Below are positions 15,893 through 30,330 of a stretch of DNA of 64,000 nucleotides, piece by piece. The DNA comes from Brachionus manjavacas (taxonomy: Eukaryota > Rotifera > Eurotatoria > Ploima > Brachionidae). The stretch lies in assembly GCA_019054805.1 (NCBI GenBank), contig JAHQIY010000041.1, forward strand, positions 1 through 64,000, read 5' to 3'. A program made the position numbers and the translations under genes. The notes under the pieces are model-generated. The model was not told the origin of the DNA. It was given only the letters and a program-made list of their open reading frames with translations, and searched no databases. Position 1 is the stretch's first letter; every line of letters starts with the position of its first letter.

Positions 15893-18800
15893 TTATTCCG
15901 CCTGTTGTACAAGACTTTCTTTCTGTTTAACAAGATTTTCCATCTTTTAACAAGATTTTCCGTTTCATCAGACTTGCGATTTTTGACCTGATTTCTCGTC
16001 TTTTGACCAGATTTTCCGACAATTAGACCACATTTTTCACCTTTTTCACCAGAATTTTTACTGGTAATTCCGTCTGTTGTGCAACACTTTCTTTCTGTTT
16101 TCACCGAATTTCCGTCTTTTTGACAATTATCAGTCAATTACAACACATTATTCGACTATTTAGTCAGAATTTATTTTTTGTGAAACCAGATTTTCCGTCT
16201 TTTTCACCAAATTTTTTTCTAGATTTTACGTCCGTATCATAAGATTTTCGGACAATTTGACCACATTTTTCACCTATTTCACCAGAATTTTTACTGGTTA
16301 TTCCGCCTGTTGTACAAGACTTTCTTTCTGTTTAACAAGATTTTCCATCTTTTAACAAGATTTTCCGTTTCATCAGACTTGCGATTTTTGACCTGATTTC
16401 TCGTCTTTTGACCAGATTTTCCGACAATTAGACCACATTTTTCACCTTTTTCACCAGAATTTTTACTGGTAATTCCGTCTGTTGTGCAACACTTTCTTTC
16501 TGTTTTCACCGAATTTCCGTCTTTTTGACAATTATCAGTCAATTACAACACATTATTCGACTATTTAGTCAGAATTTATTTTTTGTGAAACCAGATTTTC
16601 CGTCTTTTTCACCAAATTTTTTTCTAGATTTTACGTCCGTATCATAAGATTTTCGGACAATTTGACCACATTTTTCACCTATTTCACCAGAATTTTTACT
16701 GGTTATTCCGCCTGTTGTACAAGACTTTCTTTCTGTTTAACAAGATTTTCCATCTTTTAACAAGATTTTCCGTTTCATCAGACTTGCGATTTTTGACCTG
16801 ATTTCTCGTCTTTTGACCAGATTTTCCGACAATTAGACCACATTTTTCACCTTTTTCACCAGAATTTTTACTGGTAATTCCGTCTGTTGTGCAACACTTT
16901 CTTTCTGTTTTCACCGAATTTCCGTCTTTTTGACAATTATCAGTCAATTACAACACATTATTCGACTATTTAGTCAGAATTTATTTTTTGTGAAACCAGA
17001 TTTTCCGTCTTTTTCACCAAATTTTTTCTAGATTTTACGTCCGTATCATAAGATTTTCGGACAATTTGACCACATTTTTCACCTATTTCACCAGAATTTT
17101 TTCTGGTTATTCCGCCTGTTGTACAAGACTTTCTTTCTGTTTAACAAGATTTTCCATCTTTACAAAATTTTCCGTTTCATCAGATTTGCGATTTTTGACC
17201 TGATTTCTCGTCTTTTGACCAGATTTTCCGACAATTTGACCACATTTTTCACCTTTTTCACCAGAATTTTATCTGGTTTTTCCGTTTGTTGTATAAGACT
17301 TTCTTTCTGTTATACAAGATTTTCCATCTTTTAACAAGATTTTCCGTTTCATCAGACTTGCGATTTTTGACCTGATTTCTCGTCTTTTGACCAGATTTTC
17401 CGACAATTTGACCACATTTTTCACCTTTTTCACCAGAATTTTTACTGGTTATTCCGCCTGTTGTACAAGACTTTCTTTCTGTTTAACAAGATTTTCCATC
17501 TTTTAACAAGATTTTCCGTTTCATCAGACTTGCGATTTTTGACCTGATTTCTCGTCTTTTGACCAGATTTTCCGACAATTAGACCACATTTTTCACCTTT
17601 TTCACCAGAATTTTTACTGGTAATTCCGTCTGTTGTGCAACACTTTCTTTCTGTTTTTCACCGAATTTCCGTCTTTTTGACAATTATCAGTCAATTACAA
17701 CACATTATTCGACTATTTAGTCAGAATTTATTTTTTGTGAAACTAGATTTTCCGTCTTTTTCACCAAATTTTTTTCTAGATATTACGTCCGTATCATAAG
17801 ATTTTCGGACAATTTGACCACATTTTTCACCTATTTCACCAGAATTTTTACTGGTTATTCCGCCTGTTGTACAAGACTTTCTTTCTGTTTAACAAGATTT
17901 TCCATCTTTTAACAAGATTTTCCGTTTCATCAGACTTGCGATTTTTGACCTGATTTCTCGTCTTTTGACCAGATTTTCCGACAATTAGACCACATTTTTC
18001 ACCTTTTTCACCAGAATTTTTACTGGTAATTCCGTCTGTTGTGCAACACTTTCTTTCTGTTTTCACCGAATTTCCGTCTTTTTGACAATTATCAGTCAAT
18101 TACAACACATTATTCGACTATTTAGTCAGAATTTATTTTTTGTGAAACTAGATTTTCCGTCTTTTTCACCAAATTTTTTTCTAGATTTTACGTCCGTATC
18201 ATAAGATTTTCGGACAATTTGACCACATTTTTCACCTATTTCACCAGAATTTTTACTGGTTTTTCCGTTTGTTGTATAAGACTTTCTTTCTGTTTTACAA
18301 GATTTTCCATCTTTTAACAAGATTTTCCGTTTCATCAGACTTGCGATTTTTGACCTGATTTCTCGTCTTTTGACCAGATTTTCCGACAATTTGACCACAT
18401 TTTTCACCTTTTTCACCAGAATTTTTACTGGTTATTCCGCCTGTTGTACAAGACTTTCTTTCTGTTTAACAAGATTTTCCATCTTTTAACAAGATTTTCC
18501 GTTTCATCAGACTTGCGATTTTTGACCTGATTTCTCGTCTTTTGACCAGATTTTCCGACAATTAGACCACATTTTTCACCTTTTTCACCAGAATTTTTAC
18601 TGGTAATTCCGTCTGTTGTGCAACACTTTCTTTCTGTTTTCACCGAATTTCCGTCTTTTTGACAATTATCAGTCAATTACAACACATTATTCGACTATTT
18701 AGTCAGAATTTATTTTTTGTGAAACTAGATTTTCCGTCTTTTTCACCAAATTTTTTTTAGATTTTACGTCAGTATCATAAGATTTTCGGACAATTTGACC

Positions 18801-21800
18801 ACATTTTTCACCTATTTCACCAGAATTTTTACTGGTTATTCCGCCTGTTGTACAAGACTTTCTTTCTGTTTAACAAGATTTTCCATCTTTTAACAAGATT
18901 TTCCGTTTCATCAGACTTGCGATTTTTGACCTGATTTCTCGTCTTTTGACCAGATTTTCCGACAATTAGACCACATTTTTCACCTTTTTCACCAGAATTT
19001 TTACTGGTAATTCCGTCTGTTGTGCAACACTTTCTTTCTGTTTTCACCGAATTTCCGTCTTTTTGACAATTATCAGTCAATTACAACACATTATTCGACT
19101 ATTTAGTCAGAATTTATTTTTTGTGAAACTAGATTTTCCGTCTTTTTCACCAAATTTTTTTCTAGATTTTACGTCCGTATCATAAGATTTTCGGACAATT
19201 TGACCACATTTTTCACCTATTTCACCAGAATTTTTTCTGGTAATTCCGTCTGTTGTGCAACACTTTCTTTCTGTTTTCACCGAATTTCCGTCTTTTTGAC
19301 AATTATCACTCAATTACAACACATTACTCGACTATTTAGTCAGAATTTATTTTTTGTGAAACTAGATTTTCCGTCTTTTTCACCAAATTTTTTTCTAGAT
19401 TTTACGTCCGTATCATAAGATTTTCGGACAATTTGACCACATTTTTCACCTTTTTCACCAGAATTTTGTCTGGTTTATCCGTCTGTTGTACAAGACTTTC
19501 TTTCTGTTTAACAAGATTTTCCATCTTTACAAAATTTTCCGTTTCATCAGATTTGCGATTTTTGACCTGATTTCTCGTCTTTTGACCAGATTTTCCGACA
19601 ATTAGACCACATTTTTCACCTTTTTCACCAGAATTTTTACTGGTAATTCCGTCTGTTGTGCAACACTTTCTTTCTGTTTTCACCGAATTTCCGTCTTTTT
19701 GACAATTATCAGTCAATTACAACACATTATTCGACTATTTAGTCAGAATTTATTTTTTGTGAAACTAGATTTTCCGTCTTTTTCACCAAATTTTTTTTAG
19801 ATTTTACGTCAGTATCATAAGATTTTCGGACAATTTGACCACATTTTTCACCTATTTCACCAGAATTTTTACTGGTTATTCCGCCTGTTGTACAAGACTT
19901 TCTTTCTGTTTAACAAGATTTTCCATCTTTTAACAAGATTTTCCGTTTCATCAGACTTGCGATTTTTGACCTGATTTCTCGTCTTTTGACCAGATTTTCC
20001 GACAATTAGACCACATTTTTCACCTTTTTCACCAGAATTTTTACTGGTAATTCCGTCTGTTGTGCAACACTTTCTTTCTGTTTTCACCGAATTTCCGTCT
20101 TTTTGACAATTATCAGTCAATTACAACACATTATTCGACTATTTAGTCAGAATTTATTTTTTGTGAAACCAGATTTTCCGTCTTTTTCACCAAATTTTTT
20201 TCTAGATTTTACGTCCGTATCATAAGATTTTCGGACAATTTGACCACATTTTTCACCTATTTCACCAGAATTTTTACTGGTTATTCCGCCTGTTGTACAA
20301 GACTTTCTTTCTGTTTAACAAGATTTTCCATCTTTACAAAATTTTCCGTCAAATAAACCACATTTTTCACCTTTTTCACCAGAATTTTATCTGGTTTTTC
20401 CGTTTGTTGTATAAGACTTTCTTTCTGTTATACAAGATTTTCCATCTTTTAACAAGATTTTCCGTTTCATCAGACATGCGATTTTTGATCTGATTTCTCG
20501 TCTTTTGACCAGATTTTCCGACAATTAGACAACATTTTTCACCTTTTTCCTCAGAATTTTTACTGGTTATTCCGCATGTTGTACAAGACTTTCTTTCTGT
20601 TTAACAAGATTTTCCATCTTTTAACAAGATTTTCCGTTTCATCAGACTTGCGATTTTTGACCTGATTTCTCGTCTTTTGACCAGATTTTCCGACAATTAG
20701 ACCACATTTTTCACCTTTTTCACCAGAATTTTTACTGGTAATTCCGTCTGTTGTGCAACACTTTCTTTCTGTTTTCACCGAATTTCCGTCTTTTTGACAA
20801 TTATCAGTCAATTACAACACATTATTCGACTATTTAGTCAGAATTTATTTTTTGTGAAACCAGATTTTCCGTCTTTTTCACCAAATTTTTTTCTAGATTT
20901 TACGTCCGTATCATAAGATTTTCGGACAATTTGACCACATTTTTCACCTATTTCACCAGAATTTTTACTGGTTATTCCGCCTGTTGTACAAGACTTTCTT
21001 TCTGTTTAACAAGATTTTCCATCTTTTAACAAGATTTTCCGTTTCATCAGACTTGCGATTTTTGACCTGATTTCTCGTCTTTTGACCAGATTTTCCGACA
21101 ATTAGACCACATTTTTCACCTTTTTCACCAGAATTTTTACTGGTAATTCCGTCTGTTGTGCAACACTTTCTTTCTGTTTTCACCGAATTTCCGTCTTTTT
21201 GACAATTATCAGTCAATTACAACACATTATTCGACTATTTAGTCAGAATTTATTTTTTGTGAAACCAGATTTTCCGTCTTTTTCACCAAATTTTTTCCTA
21301 GATTTTACGTCCGTATCATAAGATTTTCGGACAATTTGACCACATTTTTCACCTATTTCACCAGAATTTTTACTGGTTATTCCGCCTGTTGTACAAGACT
21401 TTCTTTCTGTTTAACAAGATTTTCCATCTTTACAAAATTTTCCGTAAAATAAACCGTATTTTTTCACCTTTTTCACCAGAATTTTATCTGGTTTTTCCGT
21501 TTGTTGTATAAGACTTTCTTTCTGTAATACAAGATTTTCCATCTTTTAACAAGATAATCCGTTTCATCAGACTTGCGATTTATGACCTGATTTCTCGTCT
21601 TTTGACCAGATTTTCCGACAATTTGACCACATTTTTCACCTATTTCACCAGAATTTTTACTGGTTATTCCGCCTGTTGTACAAGACTTTCTTTCTGTTTA
21701 ACAAGATTTTCCATCTTTTAACAAGATTTTCCGTTTCATCAGACTTGCGATTTTTGACCTGATTTCTCGTCTTTTGACCAGATTTTCCGACAATTAGACC

Positions 21801-24800
21801 ACATTTTTCACCTTTTTCACCAGAATTTTTACTGGTAATTCCGTCTGTTGTGCAACACTTTCTTTCTGTTTTCACCGAATTTCCGTCTTTTTGACAATTA
21901 TCAGTCAATTACAACACATTATTCGACTATTTAGTCAGAATTTATTTTTTGTGAAACTAGATTTTCCGTCTTTTTCACCAAATTTTTTTCTAGATTTTAC
22001 GTCCGTATCATAAGATTTTCGGACAATTTGACCACATTTTTCACCTATTTCACCAGAATTTTTACTGGTAATTCCGTCTGTTGTGCAACACTTTCTTTCT
22101 GTTTAACAAGATTTTCCATCTTTTAACAAGATTTTCCGTTACATCAGACATGCGATTTTTGATCTGATTTCTCGTCTTTTGACCAGATTTTCCGACAATT
22201 AGACAACATTTTTCACCTTTTTCCTCAGAATTTTTACTGGTTATTCCGCATGTTGTACAAGACTTTCTTTCTGTTTAACAAGATTTTCCATCTTTTAACA
22301 AGATTTTCCGTTACATCAGACATGCGATTTTTGACCTGATTTCTCGTCTTTTGACCAGATTTTCCGACAATTAGACCACATTTTTCACCTTTTTCCTCAG
22401 AATTTTTACTGGTAATTCCGTCTGTTGTGCAACACTTTCTTTCTGTTTTCACCGAATTTCCGTCTTTTTGACAATTATCAGTCAATTACAACACATTATT
22501 CGACTATTTAGTCAGAATTTATTTTTTGTGAAACTAGATTTTCCGTCTTTTTCACCAAATTTTTTTCTAGATTTTACGTCCGTATCATAAGATTTTCGGA
22601 CAATTTGACCACATTTTTCACCTATTTCACCAGAATTTTTACTGGTTATTCCGCCTGTTGTATAAGACTTTCTTTCTGTTTTACAAGATTTTCCATCTTT
22701 TAACAAGATTTTCCGTTTCATCAGACTTGCGATTTTTGACCTGATTTCTCGTCTTTTGACCAGATTTTCCGACAATTAGACCACATTTTTCACCTTTTTC
22801 ACCAGAATTTTTACTGGTAATTCCGTCTGTTGTGCAACACTTTCTTTCTGTTTTCACCGAATTTCCGTCTTTTTGACAATTATCAGTCAATTACAACACA
22901 TTATTCGACTATTTAGTCAGAATTTATTTTTTGTGAAACTAGATTTTCCGTCTTTTTCACCAAATTTTTTTCTAGATTTTACCTCCGTATCATAAGATTT
23001 TCGGACAATTTGACCACATTTTTCACCTTTTTCACCAGAATTTTTACTGGTAATTCCGTCTGTTGTGCAACACTTTCTTTCTGTTTTCACCGAATTTCCG
23101 TCTTTTTGACAATTATCAGTCAATTACAACACATTATTCGACTATTTAGTCAGAATTTATTTTTTGTGAAACTAGATTTTCCGTCTTTTTCACCAAATTT
23201 TTTTCTAGATTTTACCTCCGTATCATAAGATTTTCGGACAATTTGACCATATTTTTCACCTTTTTCAACAGAATTTTTACTGGTAATTCCGTCTGTTGTG
23301 CAACACTTTTTTTCTGTTTAACAAGATTTTCCATCTTTTAACAAGATTTTCCGTTACATCAGACATGCGATTTTTGACCTGATTTCTCGTCTTTTGACCA
23401 GATTTTCCGACAATTAGACCACATTTTTCACCTTTTTCACCAGAATTTTTACTGGTAATTCCGTCTGTTGTGCAACACTTTCTTTCTGTTTTCACCGAAT
23501 TTCCGTCTTTTTGACAATTATCAGTCAATTACAACACATTATTCGACTATTTAGTCAGAATTTATTTTTTGTGAAACTAGATTTTCCGTCTTTTTCACCA
23601 AATTTTTTTCTAGATTTTACGTCCGTATCATAAGATTTTCGGACAATTTGACCACATTTTTCACCTATTTCACCAGAATTTTTACTGGTTATTCCGCCTG
23701 TTGTACAAGACTTTCTTTCTGTTTAACAAGATTTTCCATCTTTTAACAAGATTTTCCGTTTCATCAGACTTGCGATTTTTGACCTGATTTCTCGTCTTTT
23801 GACCAGATTTTCCGACAATTAGACCACATTTTTCACCTTTTTCACCAGAATTTTTACTGGTAATTCCGTCTGTTGTGCAACACTTTCTTTCTGTTTTCAC
23901 CGAATTTCCGTCTTTTTGACAATTATCAGTCAATTACAACACATTATTCGACTATTTAGTCAGAATTTATTTTTTGTGAAACCAGATTTTCCGTCTTTTT
24001 CACCAAATTTTTTTCTAGATTTTACGTCCGTATCATAAGATTTTCGGACAATTTGACCACATTTTTCACCTATTTCACCAGAATTTTTACTGGTTATTCC
24101 GCCTGTTGTACAAGACTTTCTTTCTGTTTAACAAGATTTTCCATCTTTACAAAATTTTCCGTCAAATAAACCACATTTTTCACCTTTTTCACCAGAATTT
24201 TATCTGGTTTTTCCGTTTGTTGTATAAGACTTTCTTTCTGTTATACAAGATTTTCCATCTTTTAACAAGATTTTCCGTTTCATCAGACTTGCGATTTTTG
24301 ACCTGATTTCTCGTCTTTTGACCAGATTTTCCGACAATTTGACCACATTTTTCACCTATTTCACCAGAATTTTTATTGGTTATTCCGCCTGTTGTACAAG
24401 ACTTTCTTTCTGTTTAACAAGATTTTCCATCTTTTAACAAGATTTTCCGTTTCATCAGACTTGCGATTTTTGACCTGATTTCTCGTCTTTTGACCAGATT
24501 TTCCGACAATTAGACCACATTTTTCACCTTTTTCACCAGAATTTTTACTGGTAATTCCGTCTGTTGTGCAACACTTTCTTTCTGTTTTCACCGAATTTCC
24601 GTCTTTTTGACAATTATCAGTCAATTACAACACATTATTCGACTATTTAGTCAGAATTTATTTTTTGTGAAACCAGATTTTCCGTCTTTTTCACCAAATT
24701 TTTTTCTAGATTTTACGTCCGTATCATAAGATTTTCGGACAATTTGACCACATTTTTCACCTATTTCACCAGAATTTTTACTGGTTATTCCGCCTGTTGT

Positions 24801-27800
24801 ACAAGACTTTCTTTCTGTTTAACAAGATTTTCCATCTTTTAACAAGATTTTCCGTTTCATCAGACTTGCGATTTTTGACCTGATTTCTCGTCTTTTGACC
24901 AGATTTTCCGACAATTAGACCACATTTTTCACCTTTTTCACCAGAATTTTTACTGGTAATTCCGTCTGTTGTGCAACACTTTCTTTCTGTTTTTCACCGA
25001 ATTTCCGTCTTTTTGACAATTATCAGTCAATTACAACACATTATTCGACTATTTAGTCAGAATTTATTTTTTGTGAAACCAGATTTTCCGTCTTTTTCAC
25101 CAAATTTTTTTCTAGATTTTACGTCCGTATCATAAGATTTTCGGACAATTTGACCACATTTTTCACCTATTTCACCAGAATTTTTACTGGTTATTCCGCC
25201 TGTTGTACAAGACTTTCTTTCTGTTTAACAAGATTTTCCATCTTTACAAAATTTTCCGTCAAATAAACCACATTTTTCACCTTTTTCACCAGAATTTTAT
25301 CTGGTTTTTCCGTTTGTTGTATAAGACTTTCTTTCTGTTATACAAGATTTTCCATCTTTTAACAAGATTTTCCGTTTCATCAGACTTGCGATTTTTGACC
25401 TGATTTCTCGTCTTTTGACCAGATTTTCCGACAATTTGACCACATTTTTCACCTTTTTCACCAGAATTTTTTCTGGTTATTCCGCCTGTTGTACAAGACT
25501 TTCTTTCTGTTTAACAAGATTTTCCATCTTTTAACAAGATTTTCCGTTTCATCAGACTTGCGATTTTTGACCTGATTTCTCGTCTTTTGACCAGATTTTC
25601 CGACAATTAGACCACATTTTTCACCTTTTTCACCAGAATTTTTACTGGTAATTCCGTCTGTTGTGCAACACTTTCTTTCTGTTTTCACCGAATTTCCGTC
25701 TTTTTGACAATTATCAGTCAATTACAACACATTATTCGACTATTTAGTCAGAATTTATTTTTTGTGAAACCAGATTTTCCGTCTTTTTCACCAAATTTTT
25801 TCTAGATTTTACCTCCGTATCATAAGATTTTCGGACAATTTGACCACATTTTTCACCTATTTCACCAGAATTTTTACTGGTTATTCCGCCTGTTGTACAA
25901 GACTTTCTTTCTGTTTAACAAGATTTTCCATCTTTTAACAAGATTTTCCGTTTCATCAGACTTGCGATTTTTGACCTGATTTCTCGTCTTTTGACCAGAT
26001 TTTCCGACAATTAGACCACATTTTTCACCTTTTTCACCAGAATTTTTACTGGTAATTCCGTCTGTTGTGCAACACTTTCTTTCTGTTTTCACCGAATTTC
26101 CGTCTTTTTGACAATTATCAGTCAATTACAACACATTATTCGACTATTTAGTCAGAATTTATTTTTTGTGAAACTAGATTTTCCGTCTTTTTCACCAAAT
26201 TTTTTTTAGATTTTACGTCCGTATCATAAGATTTTCGGACAATTTGACCACATTTTTCACCTATTTCACCAGAATTTTTACTGGTTATTCCGCCTGTTGT
26301 ACAAGACTTTCTTTCTGTTTAACAAGATTTTCCATCTTTTAACAAGATTTTCCGTTTCATCAGACTTGCGATTTTTGACCTGATTTCTCGTCTTTTGACC
26401 AGATTTTCCGACAATTAGACCACATTTTTCACCTTTTTCACCAGAATTTTTACTGGTAATTCCGTCTGTTGTGCAACACTTTCTTTCTGTTTTCACCGAA
26501 TTTCCGTCTTTTTGACAATTATCAGTCAATTACAACACATTATTCGACTATTTAGTCAGAATTTATTTTTTGTGAAACCAGATTTTCCGTCTTTTTCACC
26601 AAATTTTTTTCTAGATTTTACGTCCGTATCATAAGATTTTCGGACAATTTGACCACATTTTTCACCTATTTCACCAGAATTTTTACTGGTTATTCCGCCT
26701 GTTGTACAAGACTTTCTTTCTGTTTAACAAGATTTTCCATCTTTTAACAAGATTTTCCGTTTCATCAGACTTGCGATTTTTGACCTGATTTCTCGTCTTT
26801 TGACCAGATTTTCCGACAATTTGACCACATTTTTCACCTATTTCACCAGAATTTTTACTGGTAATTCCGTCTGTTGTGCAACACTTTCTTTCTGTTTTTC
26901 ACCGAATTTCCGTCTTTTTGACAATTATCAGTCAATTACAACACATTTTTCGACTATTAGTCAGAATTTTTTTTTTGTGAAACCAGATTTTCCGTCTTTT
27001 TCACCAAATTTTTTTCTAGATATTACGTCCGTATCATAAGATTTTTCGATAATTTGACCACATTTTTCACCTATTTCACCAGAATTTTTACTGGTTATTC
27101 CGCCTGTTGTACAAGACTTTCTTTCTGTTTAACAAGATTTTCCATCTTTTAACAAGATTTTCCGTTTCATCAGACTTGCGATTTTTGACCTGATTTCTCG
27201 TCTTTTGACCAGATTTTCCGACAATTAGACCACATTTTTCACCTTTTTCACCAGAATTTTTACTGGTAATTCCGTCTGTTGTGCAACACTTTCTTTCTGT
27301 TTTCACCGAATTTCCGTCTTTTTGACAATTATCAGTCAATTACAACACATTATTCGACTATTTAGTCAGAATTTATTTTTTGTGAAACCAGATTTTCCGT
27401 CTTTTTCACCAAATTTTTTTCTAGATTTTACGTCCGTATCATAAGATTTTCGGACAATTTGACCACATTTTTCACCTATTTCACCAGAATTTTTACTGGT
27501 TATTCCGCCTGTTGTACAAGACTTTCTTTCTGTTTAACAAGATTTTCCATCTTTTAACAAGATTTTCCGTTTCATCAGACTTGCGATTTTTGACCTGATT
27601 TCTCGTCTTTTGACCAGATTTTCCGACAATTAGACCACATTTTTCACCTTTTTCACCAGAATTTTTACTGGTAATTCCGTCTGTTGTGCAACACTTTCTT
27701 TCTGTTTTTCACCGAATTTCCGTCTTTTTGACAATTATCAGTCAATTACAACACATTATTCGACTATTTAGTCAGAATTTATTTTTTGTGAAACCAGATT

Positions 27801-30330
27801 TTCCGTCTTTTTCACCAAATTTTTTTCTAGATTTTACGTCCGTATCATAAGATTTTCGGACAATTTGACCACATTTTTCACCTATTTCACCAGAATTTTT
27901 ACTGGTTATTCCGCCTGTTGTACAAGACTTTCTTTCTGTTTAACAAGATTTTCCATCTTTACAAAATTTTCCGTCAAATAAACCACATTTTTCACCTTTT
28001 TCACCAGAATTTTATCTGGTTTTTCCGTTTGTTGTATAAGACTTTCTTTCTGTTATACAAGATTTTCCATCTTTTAACAAGATTTTCCGTTTCATCAGAC
28101 TTGCGATTTTTGACCTGATTTCTCGTCTTTTGACCAGATTTTCCGACAATTAGACCACATTTTTCACCTATTTCACCAGAATTTTTACTGTTTATTTCGC
28201 ACTTGTGTACAAGACTTTCTTTCTGTTTAACAAGATTTTCCATCTTTTAACAAGATTTTCCGTTACATCAGACATGCGATTTTTGATCTGATTTCTCGTC
28301 ACCAGATTTTCCGACAATTGAACCACATTTTTCACCTTTTTCACCAGAATTTTTACTGGTAATTCCGTCTGTTGTGCAACACTTTCTTTCTGTTTTTCAC
28401 CGAATTTCCGTCTTTTTGACAATTATCAGTCAATTACAACACATTATTCGACTATTTAGTCAGAATTTATTTTTTGTGAAACCAGATTTTCCGTCTTTTT
28501 CACCAAATTTTTTTCTAGATTTTACGTCCGTATCATAAGATTTTCGGACAATTTGACCACATTTTTCACCTATTTCACCAGAATTTTTACTGGTTATTCC
28601 GCCTGTTGTACAAGACTTTCTTTCTGTTTAACAAGATTTTCCATCTTTTAACAAGATTTTCCGTTTCATCAGACTTGCGATTTTTGACCTGATTTCTCGT
28701 CTTTTGACCAGATTTTCCGACAATTAGACCACATTTTTCACCTTTTTCACCAGAATTTTTACTGGTAATTCCGTCTGTTGTGCAACACTTTCTTTCTGTT
28801 TTCACCGAATTTCCGTCTTTTTGACAATTATCAGTCAATTACAACACATTATTCGACTATTTAGTCAGAATTTATTTTTTGTGAAACTAGATTTTCCGTC
28901 TTTTTCACCAAATTTTTTTTAGATTTTACGTCAGTATCATAAGATTTTCGGACAATTTGACCACATTTTTCACCTATTTCACCAGAATTTTTACTGGTTA
29001 TTCCGCCTGTTGTACAAGACTTTCTTTCTGTTTAACAAGATTTTCCATCTTTTAACAAGATTTTCCGTTTCATCAGACTTGCGATTTTTGACCTGATTTC
29101 TCGTCTTTTGACCAGATTTTCCGACAATTAGACCACATTTTTCACCTTTTTCACCAGAATTTTTACTGGTAATTCCGTCTGTTGTGCAACACTTTCTTTC
29201 TGTTTTCACCGAATTTCCGTCTTTTTGACAATTATCAGTCAATTACAACACATTATTCGACTATTTAGTCAGAATTTATTTTTTGTGAAACCAGATTTTC
29301 CGTCTTTTTCACCAAATTTTTTTCTAGATTTTACGTCCGTATCATAAGATTTTCGGACAATTTGACCACATTTTTCACCTATTTCACCAGAATTTTTACT
29401 GGTTATTCCGCCTGTTGTACAAGACTTTCTTTCTGTTTTCACCGAATTTCCGTCTTTTTGACAATTATCAGTCAATTACAACACATTATTCGACTATTTA
29501 GTCAGAATTTATTTTTTGTGAAACTAGATTTTCCGTCTTTTTCACCAAATTTTTTTCTAGATTTTACGTCCGTATCATAAGATTTTCGGACAATTTGACC
29601 ACATTTTTCACCTATTTCACCAGAATTTTTACTGGTTTTTCCGTTTGTTGTACAAGACTTTCTTTCTGTTTAACAAGATTTTCCATCTTTTAACAAGATT
29701 TTCCGTTTCATCAGACTTGCGATTTTTGACCTGATTTCTCGTCTTTTGACCAGATTTTCCGACAATTAGACCACATTTTTCACCTTTTTCACCAGAATTA
29801 TATCTGGTTTTTCCGTCTGTTGTATAAGACTTTCTTTCTGTTTTCACCGAATTTCCGTCTTTTTGACAATTATCAGTCAATTACAACACATTATTCGACT
29901 ATTTAGTCAGAATTTATTTTTTGTGAAACCAGATTTTCCGTCTTTTTCACCAAATTTTTTTCTAGATTTTACGTCCGTATCATAAGATTTTCGGACAATT
30001 TGACCACATTTTTCACCTATTTTACCAGAATTTTTACTGGTAATTCCGTCTGTTGTGCAACACTTTCTTTCTGTTTTCACCGAATTTCCGTCTTTTTGAC
30101 AATTATCAGTCAATTACAACACATTATTCGACTATTTAGTCAGAATTTATTTTTTGTGAAACCAGATTTTCCGTCTTTTTCACCAAATTTTTTTCTCGAT
30201 TTTACGTCCGTATCATAAGATTTTCGGACAATTTGACCACATTTTTCACCCATTTCACCAGAATTTTTACTGGTTATTCCGCCTGTTGTACAAGACTTTC
30301 TTTCTGTTTAACAAGATTTTCCATCTTTAC

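Larger units (their letters stand above)
15084..17106. repeat. Five uninterrupted A-B dimers (404-405 bp each)
   Basis: A units begin at 15084, 15489, 15893, 16298 and 16703, each followed by a B unit. This is the longest regular higher-order run in the array. The 404/405 difference comes from T-run length in B (CAAATTTTTTTCTAG against CAAATTTTTTTTAG). Elsewhere the A-B rhythm is broken by C units or by doubled A units. Confidence 0.85.
1..30330. repeat. Tandem satellite array, homogeneous part
   Basis: The whole interval is made of recurring units that each begin with a T(T/A)ATTCCG or TTTTTCCG block and end in CTGG. Three monomer lengths recur: C about 114 bp, A about 172 bp and B about 232 bp. 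The commonest arrangement is an A-B dimer of 404-405 bp, with C-A and A-A steps interspersed. Copies thousands of bases apart are identical or differ at a few positions, which is typical of satellite homogenised by unequal exchange. The plus strand is rich in T and C and poor in G. No unique sequence interrupts it, and the left end lies outside the window. Repeated ORFs of 60-130 codons occur on both strands but shift frame from unit to unit, so I treat them as chance products. A pericentromeric or other heterochromatic role is only inference. Confidence 0.96.

Noticed and set aside
1-30330. Dozens of repeated ORFs of 60-130 codons on both strands of the satellite
   Set aside because: They are the same text repeated with the repeat period, change frame at unit junctions, overlap on both strands, and have no start context, splice sites or known domain. 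They are chance products of a repeat with few stops on one strand.
1-30330. Regular spacing suggesting a CRISPR array
   Set aside because: There are no unique spacers between repeats; the whole unit repeats. The window is eukaryotic and there are no cas genes.
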